From NCBI GenBank assembly GCA_009780695.1, contig WQZN01000010.1:25733-89732 (forward strand): a stretch of 64,000 nt of DNA, written 5' to 3'. How positions within the stretch are numbered: the stretch's first letter is position 1; each line of letters begins with the position of its first letter. This DNA comes from Microbacteriaceae bacterium (GTDB lineage: Bacteria; Actinomycetota; Actinomycetes; Actinomycetales; Microbacteriaceae). Shown here piece after piece: positions 15,784 through 24,016 of this stretch. Under the pieces are notes generated by a model, which was not told the origin of the DNA, ran no database searches, and saw only the letters and a program-made list of their open reading frames with translations. The translations under genes and the position numbers were made by a program.

Positions 15784-16722
15784 ATGCCCGAATCGCCGCT
15801 GTCCGCCTCGCCCTACGAGGTGCTCGGCGTCGACCCGCGCGTCGATGACGACGAGCTGAAGCGGGCCTATCGCCGTCGCCTGCGCGAGACGCACCCCGAC
15901 ACCGGCGGTTCGGCCACGGAGTTCCGGCGCGTGCAGGAGGCGTGGGACCGGGTCGGGACGCCTGAGGCACGGGCATCCTTCGACCGGCTGCGCCCCGTGC
16001 CCGCGGGCGGCGCCCCCTACAGCGGCGAGCCCGAGGCGACGATGCGGACGGCGGGCGGGATGCCCCGCGACACGCGCCCGAAGGCGCGGTCCTACGGCCA
16101 CCCGGGCGGCTGGCGCCGCGAGCGCTACCTCGAGATGATCCGCGAATGGTCGGGCCGCGGCACGACCCTCGACGACCCGTACGAGCCGGCCCTCGTGCGC
16201 AGCGCGCCGTGGGAGATCCGCCACGCGCTCGCCGACGCCCTCGCCGAGGAGGCGACCGCGCGAGCCACCGCCGAGCTCGGCATCGGCTACACCGTCTGGC
16301 ACGACGTGCTCGCGCACGACCTCGGCAAGATCGACCACATCGTGCTCGGCCCGACCGGGCTGTTCGCCCTGCAGTCGGAGGACTACGGCGGCCCCGTCGC
16401 GATCAAGCGTGGCGAGCTGGTGGCCGCCGCGCCGGGCGTGCACCTCGACGGCCGGCCCGCGCACGACCTCGCGGGCCGCGCACGCCGCCTCGGCCGCGAG
16501 CTCGGCGTGAAGTTCGCCGGCGCGATCGTCGTGCTGCCCGACGCCGACCTCGACGCGGCGACCGCCGAGATCGGCAGCCACAAGGGCGTCGCGCTGCTGG
16601 CGGTGCAGCGCTCGGTGCTCGCGCACCTGCTGCGCGGGGGCGTGCCCGATCTGCCGCGGGCGCTCGGGTCCGACCTCTTCGAGGTGCGCACGCGCCTGCA
16701 GCAGGGCGTGAAGTTCATCTGA
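15784..16722 (+). CDS. J-domain protein with NERD-like C-terminal domain
   Basis: 312 aa. Residues about 9-65 are a J domain (YEVLGVDPRVDDDELKRAYRRRLRETHPDTGG) with the HPD tripeptide that stimulates Hsp70 ATPase. From about residue 155 the block ATAELGIGYTVWHDVLAHDLGKIDHIVLGPTGLFALQ resembles the NERD nuclease-related domain, but where NERD has an ExK-type motif (TKNYSG) this one reads SEDYGG, so it is probably not an active nuclease. TAGCCT 6 bases before the ATG. Function unknown. Confidence 0.75.
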   Translation: MPESPLSASPYEVLGVDPRVDDDELKRAYRRRLRETHPDTGGSATEFRRVQEAWDRVGTPEARASFDRLRPVPAGGAPYSGEPEATMRTAGGMPRDTRPKARSYGHPGGWRRERYLEMIREWSGRGTTLDDPYEPALVRSAPWEIRHALADALAEEATARATAELGIGYTVWHDVLAHDLGKIDHIVLGPTGLFALQSEDYGGPVAIKRGELVAAAPGVHLDGRPAHDLAGRARRLGRELGVKFAGAIVVLPDADLDAATAEIGSHKGVALLAVQRSVLAHLLRGGVPDLPRALGSDLFEVRTRLQQGVKFI

Positions 16723-16723
16723 C

Positions 16724-16749
16724 GCGGATGCCCCGGCCGGGGCATCCGC
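16724..16749. terminator. Bidirectional hairpin terminator
   Basis: A 26-base perfect palindrome (13-bp half sites, centre CCGG|CCGG) directly after the J-domain gene stop and before the convergent rbfA stop. It serves both genes by position; no T tract. Confidence 0.7.
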
Positions 16750-16754
16750 ATCGA

Positions 16755-17201
16755 TCACTCCTCGATCTCGTCGTCCTCGAGCTCGCGCGGCTTGACGTAC
16801 GGGTCCTCATCGCCGGCGTAGACGGCGCCCGCCGCGAGCGTCGCGACCTCCGCGTCCTGCGCGGCGGCCGTGCGCAGCAGCTCGTCGATGTGCTGCGCGT
16901 TCTCGGGGATCGCGTCCGCGATGAACTCGAGCGTCGGCGTGAGGCGCACGGAGATGTTCTTGCCGACCTCGGTGCGCAGCAGACCGGTCGCGGCCTTGAG
17001 GGCGGCGGCCGAGTCGGTGCGCTCCTGCTCGGCGCCGTACACCGTGTAGAAGACGCTCGCGTGCTGCAGGTCGCCGGTGACGCGGACATCCGTGATGGTC
17101 ACGAAACCCAGTCGCGGGTCGCGCAGCCCCTTCTCGAGGCGCTTCGCGATGACGACCTTGATGCGGTCCGCCAGCTTCCTGGCGCGTTCCGGATCAGCCA
17201 T
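16755..17201 (-). CDS. rbfA: 30S ribosome-binding factor A
   Basis: 148 aa. KH-type fold that helps mature the 5' end of 16S rRNA. It opens with ADPERARKLADRIKVVIAKRLEKGLRDPRLGFVTITDV, the family signature, and the tail is acidic (ELEDDEIEE). It follows infB on the same strand after a gap of 63 bases that contains a hairpin; AGGA upstream of the ATG is the ribosome binding site. Confidence 0.96.
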   Translation of the reverse strand: MADPERARKLADRIKVVIAKRLEKGLRDPRLGFVTITDVRVTGDLQHASVFYTVYGAEQERTDSAAALKAATGLLRTEVGKNISVRLTPTLEFIADAIPENAQHIDELLRTAAAQDAEVATLAAGAVYAGDEDPYVKPRELEDDEIEE

Positions 17202-17225
17202 TGCCTTGTCCTTTCCTGGAGACGA

Positions 17226-17253
17226 ATGCGGGGGCCGCGAACGACCCCCGCAT
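17226..17253. terminator. Intercistronic hairpin between infB and rbfA
   Basis: Nine-base arms ATGCGGGGG (17226-17234) and CCCCCGCAT (17245-17253) with a 10-base loop, just after the infB stop. It could attenuate transcription into rbfA or protect the infB message. Confidence 0.55.
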
Positions 17254-17264
17254 CACCAGCGCTG

Positions 17265-20042
17265 TTACGCGCGCGGCTTCTCTTTCATCTCGATCGTCTC
17301 GATCTCGTCGCCGATCTGGATGTCGTTGTACTTGCCCAGGCCGATACCGGCTTCGAAGTCGGTCTTGACCTCGGTGACGTCGTCCTTGAAGCGGCGCAGC
17401 GACTCGATGGCCAGGCCATCGGCGAGCACGACGCCGTCGCGGATGACACGCGCCTTGGCATTGCGGGTGATCGTGCCGGACCGGACGATGACACCGGCGA
17501 TGTTGCCCCACTTGGACGAGCGGAACACCTCGCGGATCTCGGCGAGACCCGACTGGACCTCTTCGAACTCCGGCTTGAGCATGCCCTTGAGCGACTGCTC
17601 GATGTCGTCGATCGCGTTGTAGATGACCGAGTAGAAGCGGATGTCGACGCCTTCGCGCGCGGCGCGCTCGCGCGCCTTGACATCCGGCCGCACGTTGAAG
17701 CCCACGATGATCGCGTTGTCGATCGTCGCGAGGTCCACGTCGGACTCGGTGATCGCACCCACACCGCGGTGCAGGATGCGCAGCTGGACGCTGTCGTCGA
17801 CCTCGATCTTGAGCAGCGACTCCTCGAGGGCCTCGACGGCACCCGAGACGTCACCCTTGATGATGAGGTTGAGCGACTCGACCTTGCCCTCTTCGAGAGC
17901 ACGGGTGAAGTCCTCGAGCGAGATGCGCTTGCGGGCCTTGGCCAGCTGGGCGTTGCGCTCGGCGGCCTCGCGCTTCTCGGCGATCTGGCGAGCCGTGCGG
18001 TCGTCCTCGGTGACGATGAAGGTGTCACCGGCGCGCGGCACCGACGACAGGCCCTGCACCTGGACGGGACGCGACGGGAGCGCCTCGTCGACGGCGTCGC
18101 CGTTCTCGTCGAGCATCGCGCGGACGCGGCCGTAGGCCGTGCCGGCGACGATCGAGTCGCCGACCTGCAGCGTTCCGGACTGGATCAGCACGGTGGCGAC
18201 GGCGCCGCGGCCCTTGTCGAGCTTGGCCTCGATCGCGACTCCGCGCGCGTCCTTGTCGGGGTTCGCGCGCAGGTCGAGACCCGCGTCGGCCGTGAGCAGC
18301 ACCGCGTCGAGCAGCGTGTCGATGCCGATGTTCTCGCGCGCCGAGACGTCGACGAACATCGTGTCGCCGCCGTATTCCTCGGCCACGAGGCCGAACTCGG
18401 TGAGCTGCTGGCGCACCTTGGCCGGGTTCGCGTCGGGCTTGTCGATCTTGTTGACCGCGACCACGATCGGCACGCCGGCCGACTGGGCGTGGTTCAGCGC
18501 CTCGATCGTCTGCGGCATGATGCCGTCGTCGGCCGCGACCACGAGGATCGCGATGTCGGTGACCTGCGCACCGCGGGCACGCATGGCGGTGAACGCCTCG
18601 TGACCCGGGGTGTCGATGAAGGTGATGGCGCGCTCGATGCCCTCGTGCTCGGCCCACACCTGGTACGCACCGATGTGCTGCGTGATGCCGCCGGCCTCGC
18701 CCGCGACCACGTTCGACTTGCGGATCGCGTCGAGCAGTCGGGTCTTGCCGTGGTCGACGTGGCCCATGACGGTGACCACGGGGGGACGCGGGAAGAGGTC
18801 CTCGTCGGACTCGTCCTCGAGCTCCTGGTCGAGATCCATGCCGAAGCCCTCGAGGAGCTCCTTGTCCTCGTCCTCGGGCGAGACGATCTGGATCTTGTAG
18901 CCGAGCTCGGCGCCGAGCACCTCGAAGGTGGCCTCGTCGAGCGACTCGGTCGCGGTCGCCATCTCACCGAGGTGGAACAGCACCGTGACCAGGTTGCCCG
19001 GGCTCGCGTCGATCTTGTCGGCGAAGTCGGAGATCGACGAGCCGCGACGCAGACGGATGACGGTGTTGCCGTCGCCGCGGGGGACGCTCACGCCGCCGAG
19101 CGACGGCGCCTCCCGCATCTCGAACTCTTGACGCTTCGTCCGCTTCGACTTGCGGGCACGGCTCTTGCCGCCACCGCGACCGAAGGCACCGGCCGTGCCG
19201 CCGCCGGGGCCGCGACCGCGGCCGCCACCGCCGCCCGCGGGACGCGGGGCGCCGAAGCCGCCCGCACCGGGGGCGCCGCCACCGGGGCGCTGGAAGCCGC
19301 CGGCACCCGCGCCGCCGGGGCGCTGGAAGCCGCCGGGACGACCGGCACCGCCTGCGCCGCCGGGGCGCTGGAAGCCGCCGCCCGTGCGCGGGGCGCCGGG
19401 ACGGGGAGCGCCGGGGCGCGGGGCACCCGGGCGAGGAGCGCCGGGGCGCGGGGCCTGCGGGCGCGGGATGTTGCCGGGCGACGGGCGCTGGCCCATGCCC
19501 TGCTGCGACGCGAACGGGTTGTTGCCCGGGCGCGGGATGCCGGCCGGGCGCTGGCCCATGCCCTGCTGTGACGCGAACGGGTTGTTGCCCGGGCGCGGCG
19601 TGCCCTGCGGGCGCGGGCCGGGGGTCGGCGCGGAGCCGCCGGGACGCGAAGCGTCCGACTTGGCGGGGGCCTGCTCGGAAGCGGCGGCCTTCTCAGCGGA
19701 GTCGACCTTGGCCGCGGGGGCCGGGGTCTGGGCGGCCGGAGCCGCCTCGGTCTTGGGGGCCGGAGCCTTGGGCGCCGGCGCCGGGCGCGGAGCCGCGGGC
19801 TTGGCCGGGCCGGGCTTGACGTTCGAGCCGGCCGTTGCGGCGGGCTTCGCCGCGGCATCCCCCGAAACCAGCTCGGGGTGGTCGGCGACGTAGGCCGTGA
19901 GCTTGCGCACGGCCGGAGGCTCGATCGTCGATGACGGGGTCTTGACGAACTCCTTGAGTTCGCCGTTGAGGATTTCGACCGCCTGCTTGCTCTCGATACC
20001 GAGGTTCTTGGCGATCTCGCTCACGCGTGGTTTCGCAGCCAC
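17265..20042 (-). CDS. infB: Translation initiation factor IF-2
   Basis: 925 aa. GTPase that places initiator tRNA on the 30S subunit. IF2_N domain at the start ([25 protein letters not shown]), then about 300 residues of Pro/Gly/Ala-rich low complexity with internal repeats, then the GTPase with GHVDHGKT near residue 425, DTPGHE and NKID, and the C-terminal domains. I start at the GTG at 20042 (VAAKPRV) because AGGAG lies just upstream; the longer frame from 20087 has no such site. Confidence 0.96.
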   Translation of the reverse strand: MAAKPRVSEIAKNLGIESKQAVEILNGELKEFVKTPSSTIEPPAVRKLTAYVADHPELVSGDAAAKPAATAGSNVKPGPAKPAAPRPAPAPKAPAPKTEAAPAAQTPAPAAKVDSAEKAAASEQAPAKSDASRPGGSAPTPGPRPQGTPRPGNNPFASQQGMGQRPAGIPRPGNNPFASQQGMGQRPSPGNIPRPQAPRPGAPRPGAPRPGAPRPGAPRTGGGFQRPGGAGGAGRPGGFQRPGGAGAGGFQRPGGGAPGAGGFGAPRPAGGGGGRGRGPGGGTAGAFGRGGGKSRARKSKRTKRQEFEMREAPSLGGVSVPRGDGNTVIRLRRGSSISDFADKIDASPGNLVTVLFHLGEMATATESLDEATFEVLGAELGYKIQIVSPEDEDKELLEGFGMDLDQELEDESDEDLFPRPPVVTVMGHVDHGKTRLLDAIRKSNVVAGEAGGITQHIGAYQVWAEHEGIERAITFIDTPGHEAFTAMRARGAQVTDIAILVVAADDGIMPQTIEALNHAQSAGVPIVVAVNKIDKPDANPAKVRQQLTEFGLVAEEYGGDTMFVDVSARENIGIDTLLDAVLLTADAGLDLRANPDKDARGVAIEAKLDKGRGAVATVLIQSGTLQVGDSIVAGTAYGRVRAMLDENGDAVDEALPSRPVQVQGLSSVPRAGDTFIVTEDDRTARQIAEKREAAERNAQLAKARKRISLEDFTRALEEGKVESLNLIIKGDVSGAVEALEESLLKIEVDDSVQLRILHRGVGAITESDVDLATIDNAIIVGFNVRPDVKARERAAREGVDIRFYSVIYNAIDDIEQSLKGMLKPEFEEVQSGLAEIREVFRSSKWGNIAGVIVRSGTITRNAKARVIRDGVVLADGLAIESLRRFKDDVTEVKTDFEAGIGLGKYNDIQIGDEIETIEMKEKPRA
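19482..19598. repeat. Tandem 63-bp repeat inside infB
   Basis: 54 bases at 19482-19535 recur at 19545-19598 with one difference, a 63-base period. They encode two copies of the peptide [15 protein letters not shown] in the IF-2 linker. Next to it (about 19390-19480) PRPGA is repeated five times, followed by FQRPGGAG repeats. Confidence 0.8.
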
Positions 20043-20128
20043 ATTTCTCCTGTTCCGGGGCCCGCCCCGGAACAGGGCAGGCGTCAAAGGTGGACGGGTC
20101 TCATTTCGAGCCGCTCATTAGTTGTCCA

Positions 20129-20386
20129 TTAGCCGTTCAGCCTGTTCTCTAGTCGGCGCTCGATCTCTGACGAGTCGAGAACACCGGTAAACCGCAGCGC
20201 ACGGCCGAAAGCCTTGCGCTGCAGCGCCTTGCGGATGCATTCGCTGCTCGGGTGAACCCACGCACCCCGCCCCGGCAGGACCGCGGAATCATCCACGGTG
20301 AGGACGGAATCTTGGGAGACGACCCTCAGAAGAGAGGATCTCGGAGCGCGCGAACGGCACCCGATGCACGTTCTGACGGGTTCCAT
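20129..20386 (-). CDS. ylxR: YlxR family RNA-binding protein
   Basis: 85 aa. DUF448/YlxR protein: VRTCIGCRSRAPRSSLLRVV, then the GRGAWVHPS core. Such proteins bind RNA, and some have been reported to affect RNase P or regulate genes. It sits in its usual place between nusA and infB on the same strand; the gap to the infB start is 86 bases. Confidence 0.92.
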   Translation of the reverse strand: MEPVRTCIGCRSRAPRSSLLRVVSQDSVLTVDDSAVLPGRGAWVHPSSECIRKALQRKAFGRALRFTGVLDSSEIERRLENRLNG

Positions 20387-20421
20387 TCTAGACCCCTGAC
20401 CTCAACGGGAAATGCCGGGAG

Positions 20422-20447
20422 GGCATTCCCCCGGCATCCCCCGACTG
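20422..20447. terminator. Hairpin between nusA and ylxR
   Basis: ATGCCGGG (20422-20429) pairs with CCCGGCAT (20440-20447) across a 10-base loop, directly beside the nusA stop. A weak intercistronic terminator or attenuator is plausible. Confidence 0.5.
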
Positions 20448-20448
20448 C

Positions 20449-21477
20449 TTACTGCGCCGAATCGGGCTGGATGTCGATCTTCGCGCCGGTCAGCTTCGCG
20501 GCGAGCCGCGCGTTCTGGCCTTCCTTGCCGATCGCGAGCGAGAGCTGGTAGTCGGGCACGAGGGCGCGCACCGCCTTGAGGTTCTCGTCGACGACGTACG
20601 CCTTCGTGACCTTGGCCGGGCTGAGGGCGGACGCCACGAACGCCGCGAGATCGGGCGAGTAGTCGACGATGTCGATCTTCTCGTTGTTGAGCTCGGCGGT
20701 CACGGCGCGCACACGCGAGCCCATCTCGCCGATGCACGCGCCCTTGGCGTTGACGCCGGGCTCGTTGGCACGGACCGCGATCTTGGTGCGGTGGCCGGCC
20801 TCGCGGGCGAGGGAGATGATCTCGACGAGCCCGCCCGCGATCTCGGGCACCTCGAGCGCGAAGAGCTTGCGGACGAGCGCCGGGTGCGTGCGGCTCACCG
20901 TGATCTGCGGGCCCTTGAGGCCCTTCGCGACCGAGGTGACGTAGACGCGGATGCGGGAGCCGTGTGTGTATTCCTCGCCCGGCACCTGCTCTTCGGGCGG
21001 CAGGATCGCCTCGACGCTGCCGAGGTCGACGTGCACCATGCGCGGGTTCGGACCCTGCTGGATGACGCCGGCGACGATGTCGCCCTCGCGGCCCTTGAAC
21101 TCGCCGAGCACGGACTCGTCGGCGATGTCGCGCAGCCGCTGGTTGATGACCTGCTTCGCGGCGAACGCGGCGATGCGGCCGAAGTCGCTCGGGCTGTCCT
21201 CGGCCTCGCCGATGACGTTGCCCTCGTCGTCGTACTCGGGCACGAAGACGGTGACGTGGCCCGTCTTCCGGTCGAGGTGCACGCGCGCCTCGGGGGCCTT
21301 CGGCTCGGGCGCGGCGGCCGCGCCGTGCGCCTGTGCGCCGTGGTGGTGCTCGCTGCCCTGACCCACGTGCTTCACGTATGCCGTCAGGATCGCCTGCTCG
21401 ATGATGTGGACCAGCTCGTCGAAGGGGATCTCCTTCTCGCGCTCCATCAAACGCAGGACGCTGAGGTCGATGTCCAT
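20449..21477 (-). CDS. nusA: Transcription termination/antitermination factor NusA
   Basis: 342 aa. N-terminal RNA-polymerase-binding domain, S1 domain (GDIVAGVIQQGPNPRMVHVDLGSVEAILPP) and two KH domains (RVRAVTAELNNEKIDIVDY; LAIGKEGQNARLAAKLTG). There are no C-terminal acidic repeats, as usual in actinobacteria. A 21-residue His/Ala/Pro-rich insert (HHHGAQAHGAAAAPEPKAPEA) splits the N-terminal domain. GAGGAGG lies 7 bases before the ATG. rimP, its usual upstream neighbour, is absent here. Confidence 0.96.
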   Translation of the reverse strand: MDIDLSVLRLMEREKEIPFDELVHIIEQAILTAYVKHVGQGSEHHHGAQAHGAAAAPEPKAPEARVHLDRKTGHVTVFVPEYDDEGNVIGEAEDSPSDFGRIAAFAAKQVINQRLRDIADESVLGEFKGREGDIVAGVIQQGPNPRMVHVDLGSVEAILPPEEQVPGEEYTHGSRIRVYVTSVAKGLKGPQITVSRTHPALVRKLFALEVPEIAGGLVEIISLAREAGHRTKIAVRANEPGVNAKGACIGEMGSRVRAVTAELNNEKIDIVDYSPDLAAFVASALSPAKVTKAYVVDENLKAVRALVPDYQLSLAIGKEGQNARLAAKLTGAKIDIQPDSAQ

Positions 21478-21519
21478 GGTCCGGCCTCCTCACTATTCGA
21501 TTTCCGGTATTCAGTTGCC

Positions 21520-21584
21520 GCGGCACCTCGTGGTGCCGCAAACGCTCGGGAGCCGGCCGCGCTGCAGGCTGAACGCCGAGTCTA
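21520..21584 (-). promoter_or_regulatory. nusA promoter -10 and leader hairpin
   Basis: On the minus strand TAGACT (21579-21584) is the best -10 upstream of nusA and implies a leader of roughly 95 bases. Inside the leader an 8-bp stem, GCGGCACC/GGTGCCGC with a 4-base loop (21520-21539), precedes the GAGGAGG site. No good -35 was seen. Confidence 0.45.
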
Positions 21585-21637
21585 CCGGAGCGCGTTCGCG
21601 CGGTGCCAGAGCCGCGAGCGCCCCGCGCGTGGCATCC

Positions 21638-21667
21638 TTGACATGTCGGATATTTCCGACGCATTAT
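21638..21667 (+). promoter_or_regulatory. ArsR-operon promoter with operator in the spacer
   Basis: -35 TTGACA (21638-21643) and -10 CATTAT (21662-21667) are 18 bases apart. The spacer holds a perfect inverted repeat GTCGGA-TATT-TCCGAC (21645-21660). The expected transcription start falls on the ATG at 21674. Binding there by the ArsR protein would block polymerase, so autorepression is likely. Confidence 0.75.
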
Positions 21668-21673
21668 TGCCGC

Positions 21674-21997
21674 ATGGCAACCGACCCGTTCACGGCGCTC
21701 GCCAACCCGACGCGCCGCCGCATCCTCAATGAGCTGCGCGAACAGCCGCGCCCGGCGGGCGAACTCGCCGCCCTGTTCGAGCTGAGCCGGCCGTCCGTCT
21801 CGGAGCACCTCGCCGTGCTGCGGGACGCCGCGCTCGTCGGCGAGCAGCGCTCCGGCCGCCAGCGCATCTACCGGCTCACCGCCCAGCCGCTCGCGCAGGT
21901 CGACGCGTGGCTGCACCCCTTCGAGCGCTACTGGCGCGACCGCCTCACCGACCTCGCCATCTTCCTCGACGACCAGCAGAAAGGCACTCGCCCATGA
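21674..21997 (+). CDS. ArsR/SmtB-family transcriptional regulator
   Basis: 107 aa. Winged helix with PFTALANPTRRRILNELREQPRPAGELAALFELSRPSVSEHLAVLRDA; no metal-binding CxC, so it belongs to the non-metal group usually paired with an SRPBCC gene. The -10 hexamer is 6 bases before the ATG. Its stop overlaps the next start (ATGA). It probably represses this two-gene operon through the palindrome at 21645-21660; the ligand is unknown. Confidence 0.9.
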   Translation: MATDPFTALANPTRRRILNELREQPRPAGELAALFELSRPSVSEHLAVLRDAALVGEQRSGRQRIYRLTAQPLAQVDAWLHPFERYWRDRLTDLAIFLDDQQKGTRP

Positions 21998-22398
21998 GCA
22001 CGCTCCAGACCGTCAGCGTCGACCGATTCCTGACGCACTCCCCCGAGACCGTGTGGCGCGCTCTCACCGAGCCGGCGCTGCTCGCGCAGTGGTGGGCGCC
22101 GAACGACATCGCGCCCGAGGTCGGGCGCGAGTTCACGATCACCTTCCCCGACTGGGGCGTGCAGCGCTGCCGTGTGACGGCGGTCGACGAGCCGAAATTC
22201 CTCGCCTACACCTTCAGCGAAGGCATGCTGGACAGCACGATCACCTGGACGCTCGTGCCCGAGGGCGACGGCACGCGCCTGTTCCTCGAGCACGCCGGCT
22301 TCGACACGGACACCCCGATCGGGCGCCGTGGCTTCGAGGGCATGAGCGCCGGCTGGCCGGGCGTCCTGGCCCGCATCGACGCGGCTCTGCGCGCCTGA
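21994..22398 (+). CDS. SRPBCC (AHSA1-like) domain protein
   Basis: 134 aa. START-like fold typical of AHSA1/activator-of-Hsp90-homologue proteins: VDRFLTHSPETVWRALTEPALLAQWWAPNDI, then ITWTLVPEGDGTRLFLEHAGF and the C-terminal helix GWPGVLARIDAAL. It binds small hydrophobic molecules in relatives; ligand unknown. Translationally coupled to the ArsR gene by a 4-base overlap. A hairpin follows 23 bases after the stop. Confidence 0.87.
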   Translation: MSTLQTVSVDRFLTHSPETVWRALTEPALLAQWWAPNDIAPEVGREFTITFPDWGVQRCRVTAVDEPKFLAYTFSEGMLDSTITWTLVPEGDGTRLFLEHAGFDTDTPIGRRGFEGMSAGWPGVLARIDAALRA

Positions 22399-22421
22399 CG
22401 CGTCACCTGGGACGCAGAAGC

Positions 22422-22467
22422 GGTGCGAAATGGACGCTCGATGGCTGTGGGGCGTCCGTTTCGCACC
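22422..22467. repeat. Hairpin repeat family 2, copy 1
   Basis: Arms of 16 nt beginning GGTGCGAAATGGACGC (22422-22437) and ending at 22467 pair with one wobble across a 14-base loop. It lies between the convergent SRPBCC gene and the small membrane protein gene. Near-identical arms recur at 22872-22919. Confidence 0.75.
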
Positions 22468-22502
22468 GGTAAATGGCGTGACGTTATGCGAGGGCGCCCA
22501 CG

Positions 22503-22790
22503 TCAGCCGCCGGTGACCTCGCGCAGCTCTCGTGCGTGACGGCGTATGAGGGCGAACAGGCTGATCATCATCGAAGCCGCGGCGACCACCACGACGGCGA
22601 CGAGAAGCCACAGCCCGGCTCCGTTCGGGTCGAAGACCCCGAGAACGTAGACGAGGACGGCCACGACGCCGAAGGCGATGACCTCGGCGACGACGAACCC
22701 GATGAAGAACCGGTTCATCCGCCGTTGCTGCTGCTGGCGCAGCTCGGTGACGCGCGGATCGTCGGCACTACCGTTCAGCGACATGCTCAC
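22503..22790 (-). CDS. Small two-helix membrane protein
   Basis: 95 aa: polar Q/R-rich start, helices at about residues 28-50 and 60-82, basic tail. No family recognised. GTG start with TAGCCT exactly 6 bases upstream, so probably leaderless. The gene is bracketed by the two copies of the GGTGCGAAATGGACGC hairpin. Confidence 0.75.
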   Translation of the reverse strand: MSMSLNGSADDPRVTELRQQQQRRMNRFFIGFVVAEVIAFGVVAVLVYVLGVFDPNGAGLWLLVAVVVVAAASMMISLFALIRRHARELREVTGG

Positions 22791-22871
22791 GCGGCCAGGC
22801 TAGTGCCCCGGCTCACTCGGAGCGGAGCTGCAGGCGACGACTTTGTTCACCTGCCGCAAACAAATATCCAT

Positions 22872-22919
22872 CGGTGCGAAATGGACGCTCGACGGGCACT
22901 GAGCGTCCATTTCGCACCG
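22872..22919. repeat. Hairpin repeat family 2, copy 2 / terminator of the monooxygenase gene
   Basis: Perfect 19-nt arms (22872-22890 with 22901-22919) around a 10-base loop; the arm sequence is nearly that of copy 1. It lies 40 bases beyond the stop of the minus-strand monooxygenase gene, so it may act as its terminator. Confidence 0.75.
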
Positions 22920-22958
22920 GCGGATCGCGGGCGATCGCGGATGCCGCGGCATCCGCCC

Positions 22959-23981
22959 CTAGCGCCAGCCGAGCGCCGGGGCGACGTGCGTCAGGATGCT
23001 CTCGATCACGTGGGCGTTGTAGTCGACGCCCAGTTGGTTCGGCACGGTGAGCAGCAGCGTGTCCGCGGCGGCGATCGCCTCGTCCTGCGCGAGCTGCTCG
23101 ACGAGCCTGTCCGGCTCGGCGGCATACGAGCGCCCGAAGATCGCACGGTGGTTCTCGGCGAGGTAGCCGATCTGGTCTTCCTCGTCGCGGCCGCCGCCGA
23201 AGTACGCGCGGTCCTCGTCGGTGACGAGCGCGAAGATGCTGCGGCTGACCGAGACGCGCGGCTCGCGCTCCCAGCCCTGTTCCTTCCACGCTTCGCGGTA
23301 CAGGCGGATCTGCTCCGCCTGCTGCTGGTGGAAGGCACGGCCGTCCTCGTCGTCCTTGAGCGTCGAGCTCTGCAGGTTCATGCCGAGCTCGGCGGCCCAG
23401 ACGGCCGTCGCGTTCGAGCCGGCGCCCCACCAGATGCGATCGCGCAGGCCCGGCGAATGCGGCTCGAGCGGCAGCAGCCCCGGCGGGTTCGGGAACATGG
23501 GGCGCGGGTTCGGCTGGGCGAAGCCCTCGCCGCCGAGCACCCTGAGCAGGATCTCGACGCGCTCGCGTGCCATGTCGGCGTCGGACGCGCCCGCGACGGG
23601 CTCGTAGCCGAAGTAGCGGTAGCCGTCGACGACCTGCTCGGGCGAGCCGCGCGAGACGCCGAGCTGCAGGCGACCGCCCGAGATCAGGTCGGCGGCGCCG
23701 GCATCCTCGGCCATGTACAGCGGATTTTCGTAACGGAGATCGATGACGCCCGTGCCGATCTCGATCTTCGACGTGCGCGCGCCGATCGCCGCGAGCAGCG
23801 GGAACGGCGAGGCGAGCTGGCGCGCGAAGTGGTGCACGCGGAAATAGGCGCCGTCGGCGCCGAGCTCTTCCGCGGCGACGGCGAGATCGATCGACTGCAG
23901 CAGGGCGTCGGCCGCCGACTGGGTGCGCGAGTGCGGCGACGGGGTCCAGTGGCCGAACGACAGAAAACCGATGTTCTTCAC
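22959..23981 (-). CDS. LLM-class flavin-dependent oxidoreductase
   Basis: 340 aa. Bacterial-luciferase-like TIM barrel: FLSFGHWTP, DGAYFRVHHFARQLASPFPLLAAIGARTSKIEIGTGVIDLRYENPLYMAEDA, GRLQLGVSRGSP. FMN or F420-dependent monooxygenase; substrate unknown. GTG start at 23981 with a GGGAG-type site upstream. It follows the LOG gene by 35 bases and proS by one gene, so all three may be cotranscribed. Confidence 0.88.
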   Translation of the reverse strand: MKNIGFLSFGHWTPSPHSRTQSAADALLQSIDLAVAAEELGADGAYFRVHHFARQLASPFPLLAAIGARTSKIEIGTGVIDLRYENPLYMAEDAGAADLISGGRLQLGVSRGSPEQVVDGYRYFGYEPVAGASDADMARERVEILLRVLGGEGFAQPNPRPMFPNPPGLLPLEPHSPGLRDRIWWGAGSNATAVWAAELGMNLQSSTLKDDEDGRAFHQQQAEQIRLYREAWKEQGWEREPRVSVSRSIFALVTDEDRAYFGGGRDEEDQIGYLAENHRAIFGRSYAAEPDRLVEQLAQDEAIAAADTLLLTVPNQLGVDYNAHVIESILTHVAPALGWR

Positions 23982-24016
23982 GTTGCTCGTCTCCCTACGG
24001 TCTCCGACTCGTGCCC

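Noticed and set aside
16146..19571. A 1141-codon open frame on the plus strand across rbfA and infB
   Set aside because: It lies antisense to two certain genes, has Arg/Asp/Val-rich composition typical of high-GC antisense frames, and no family motif.
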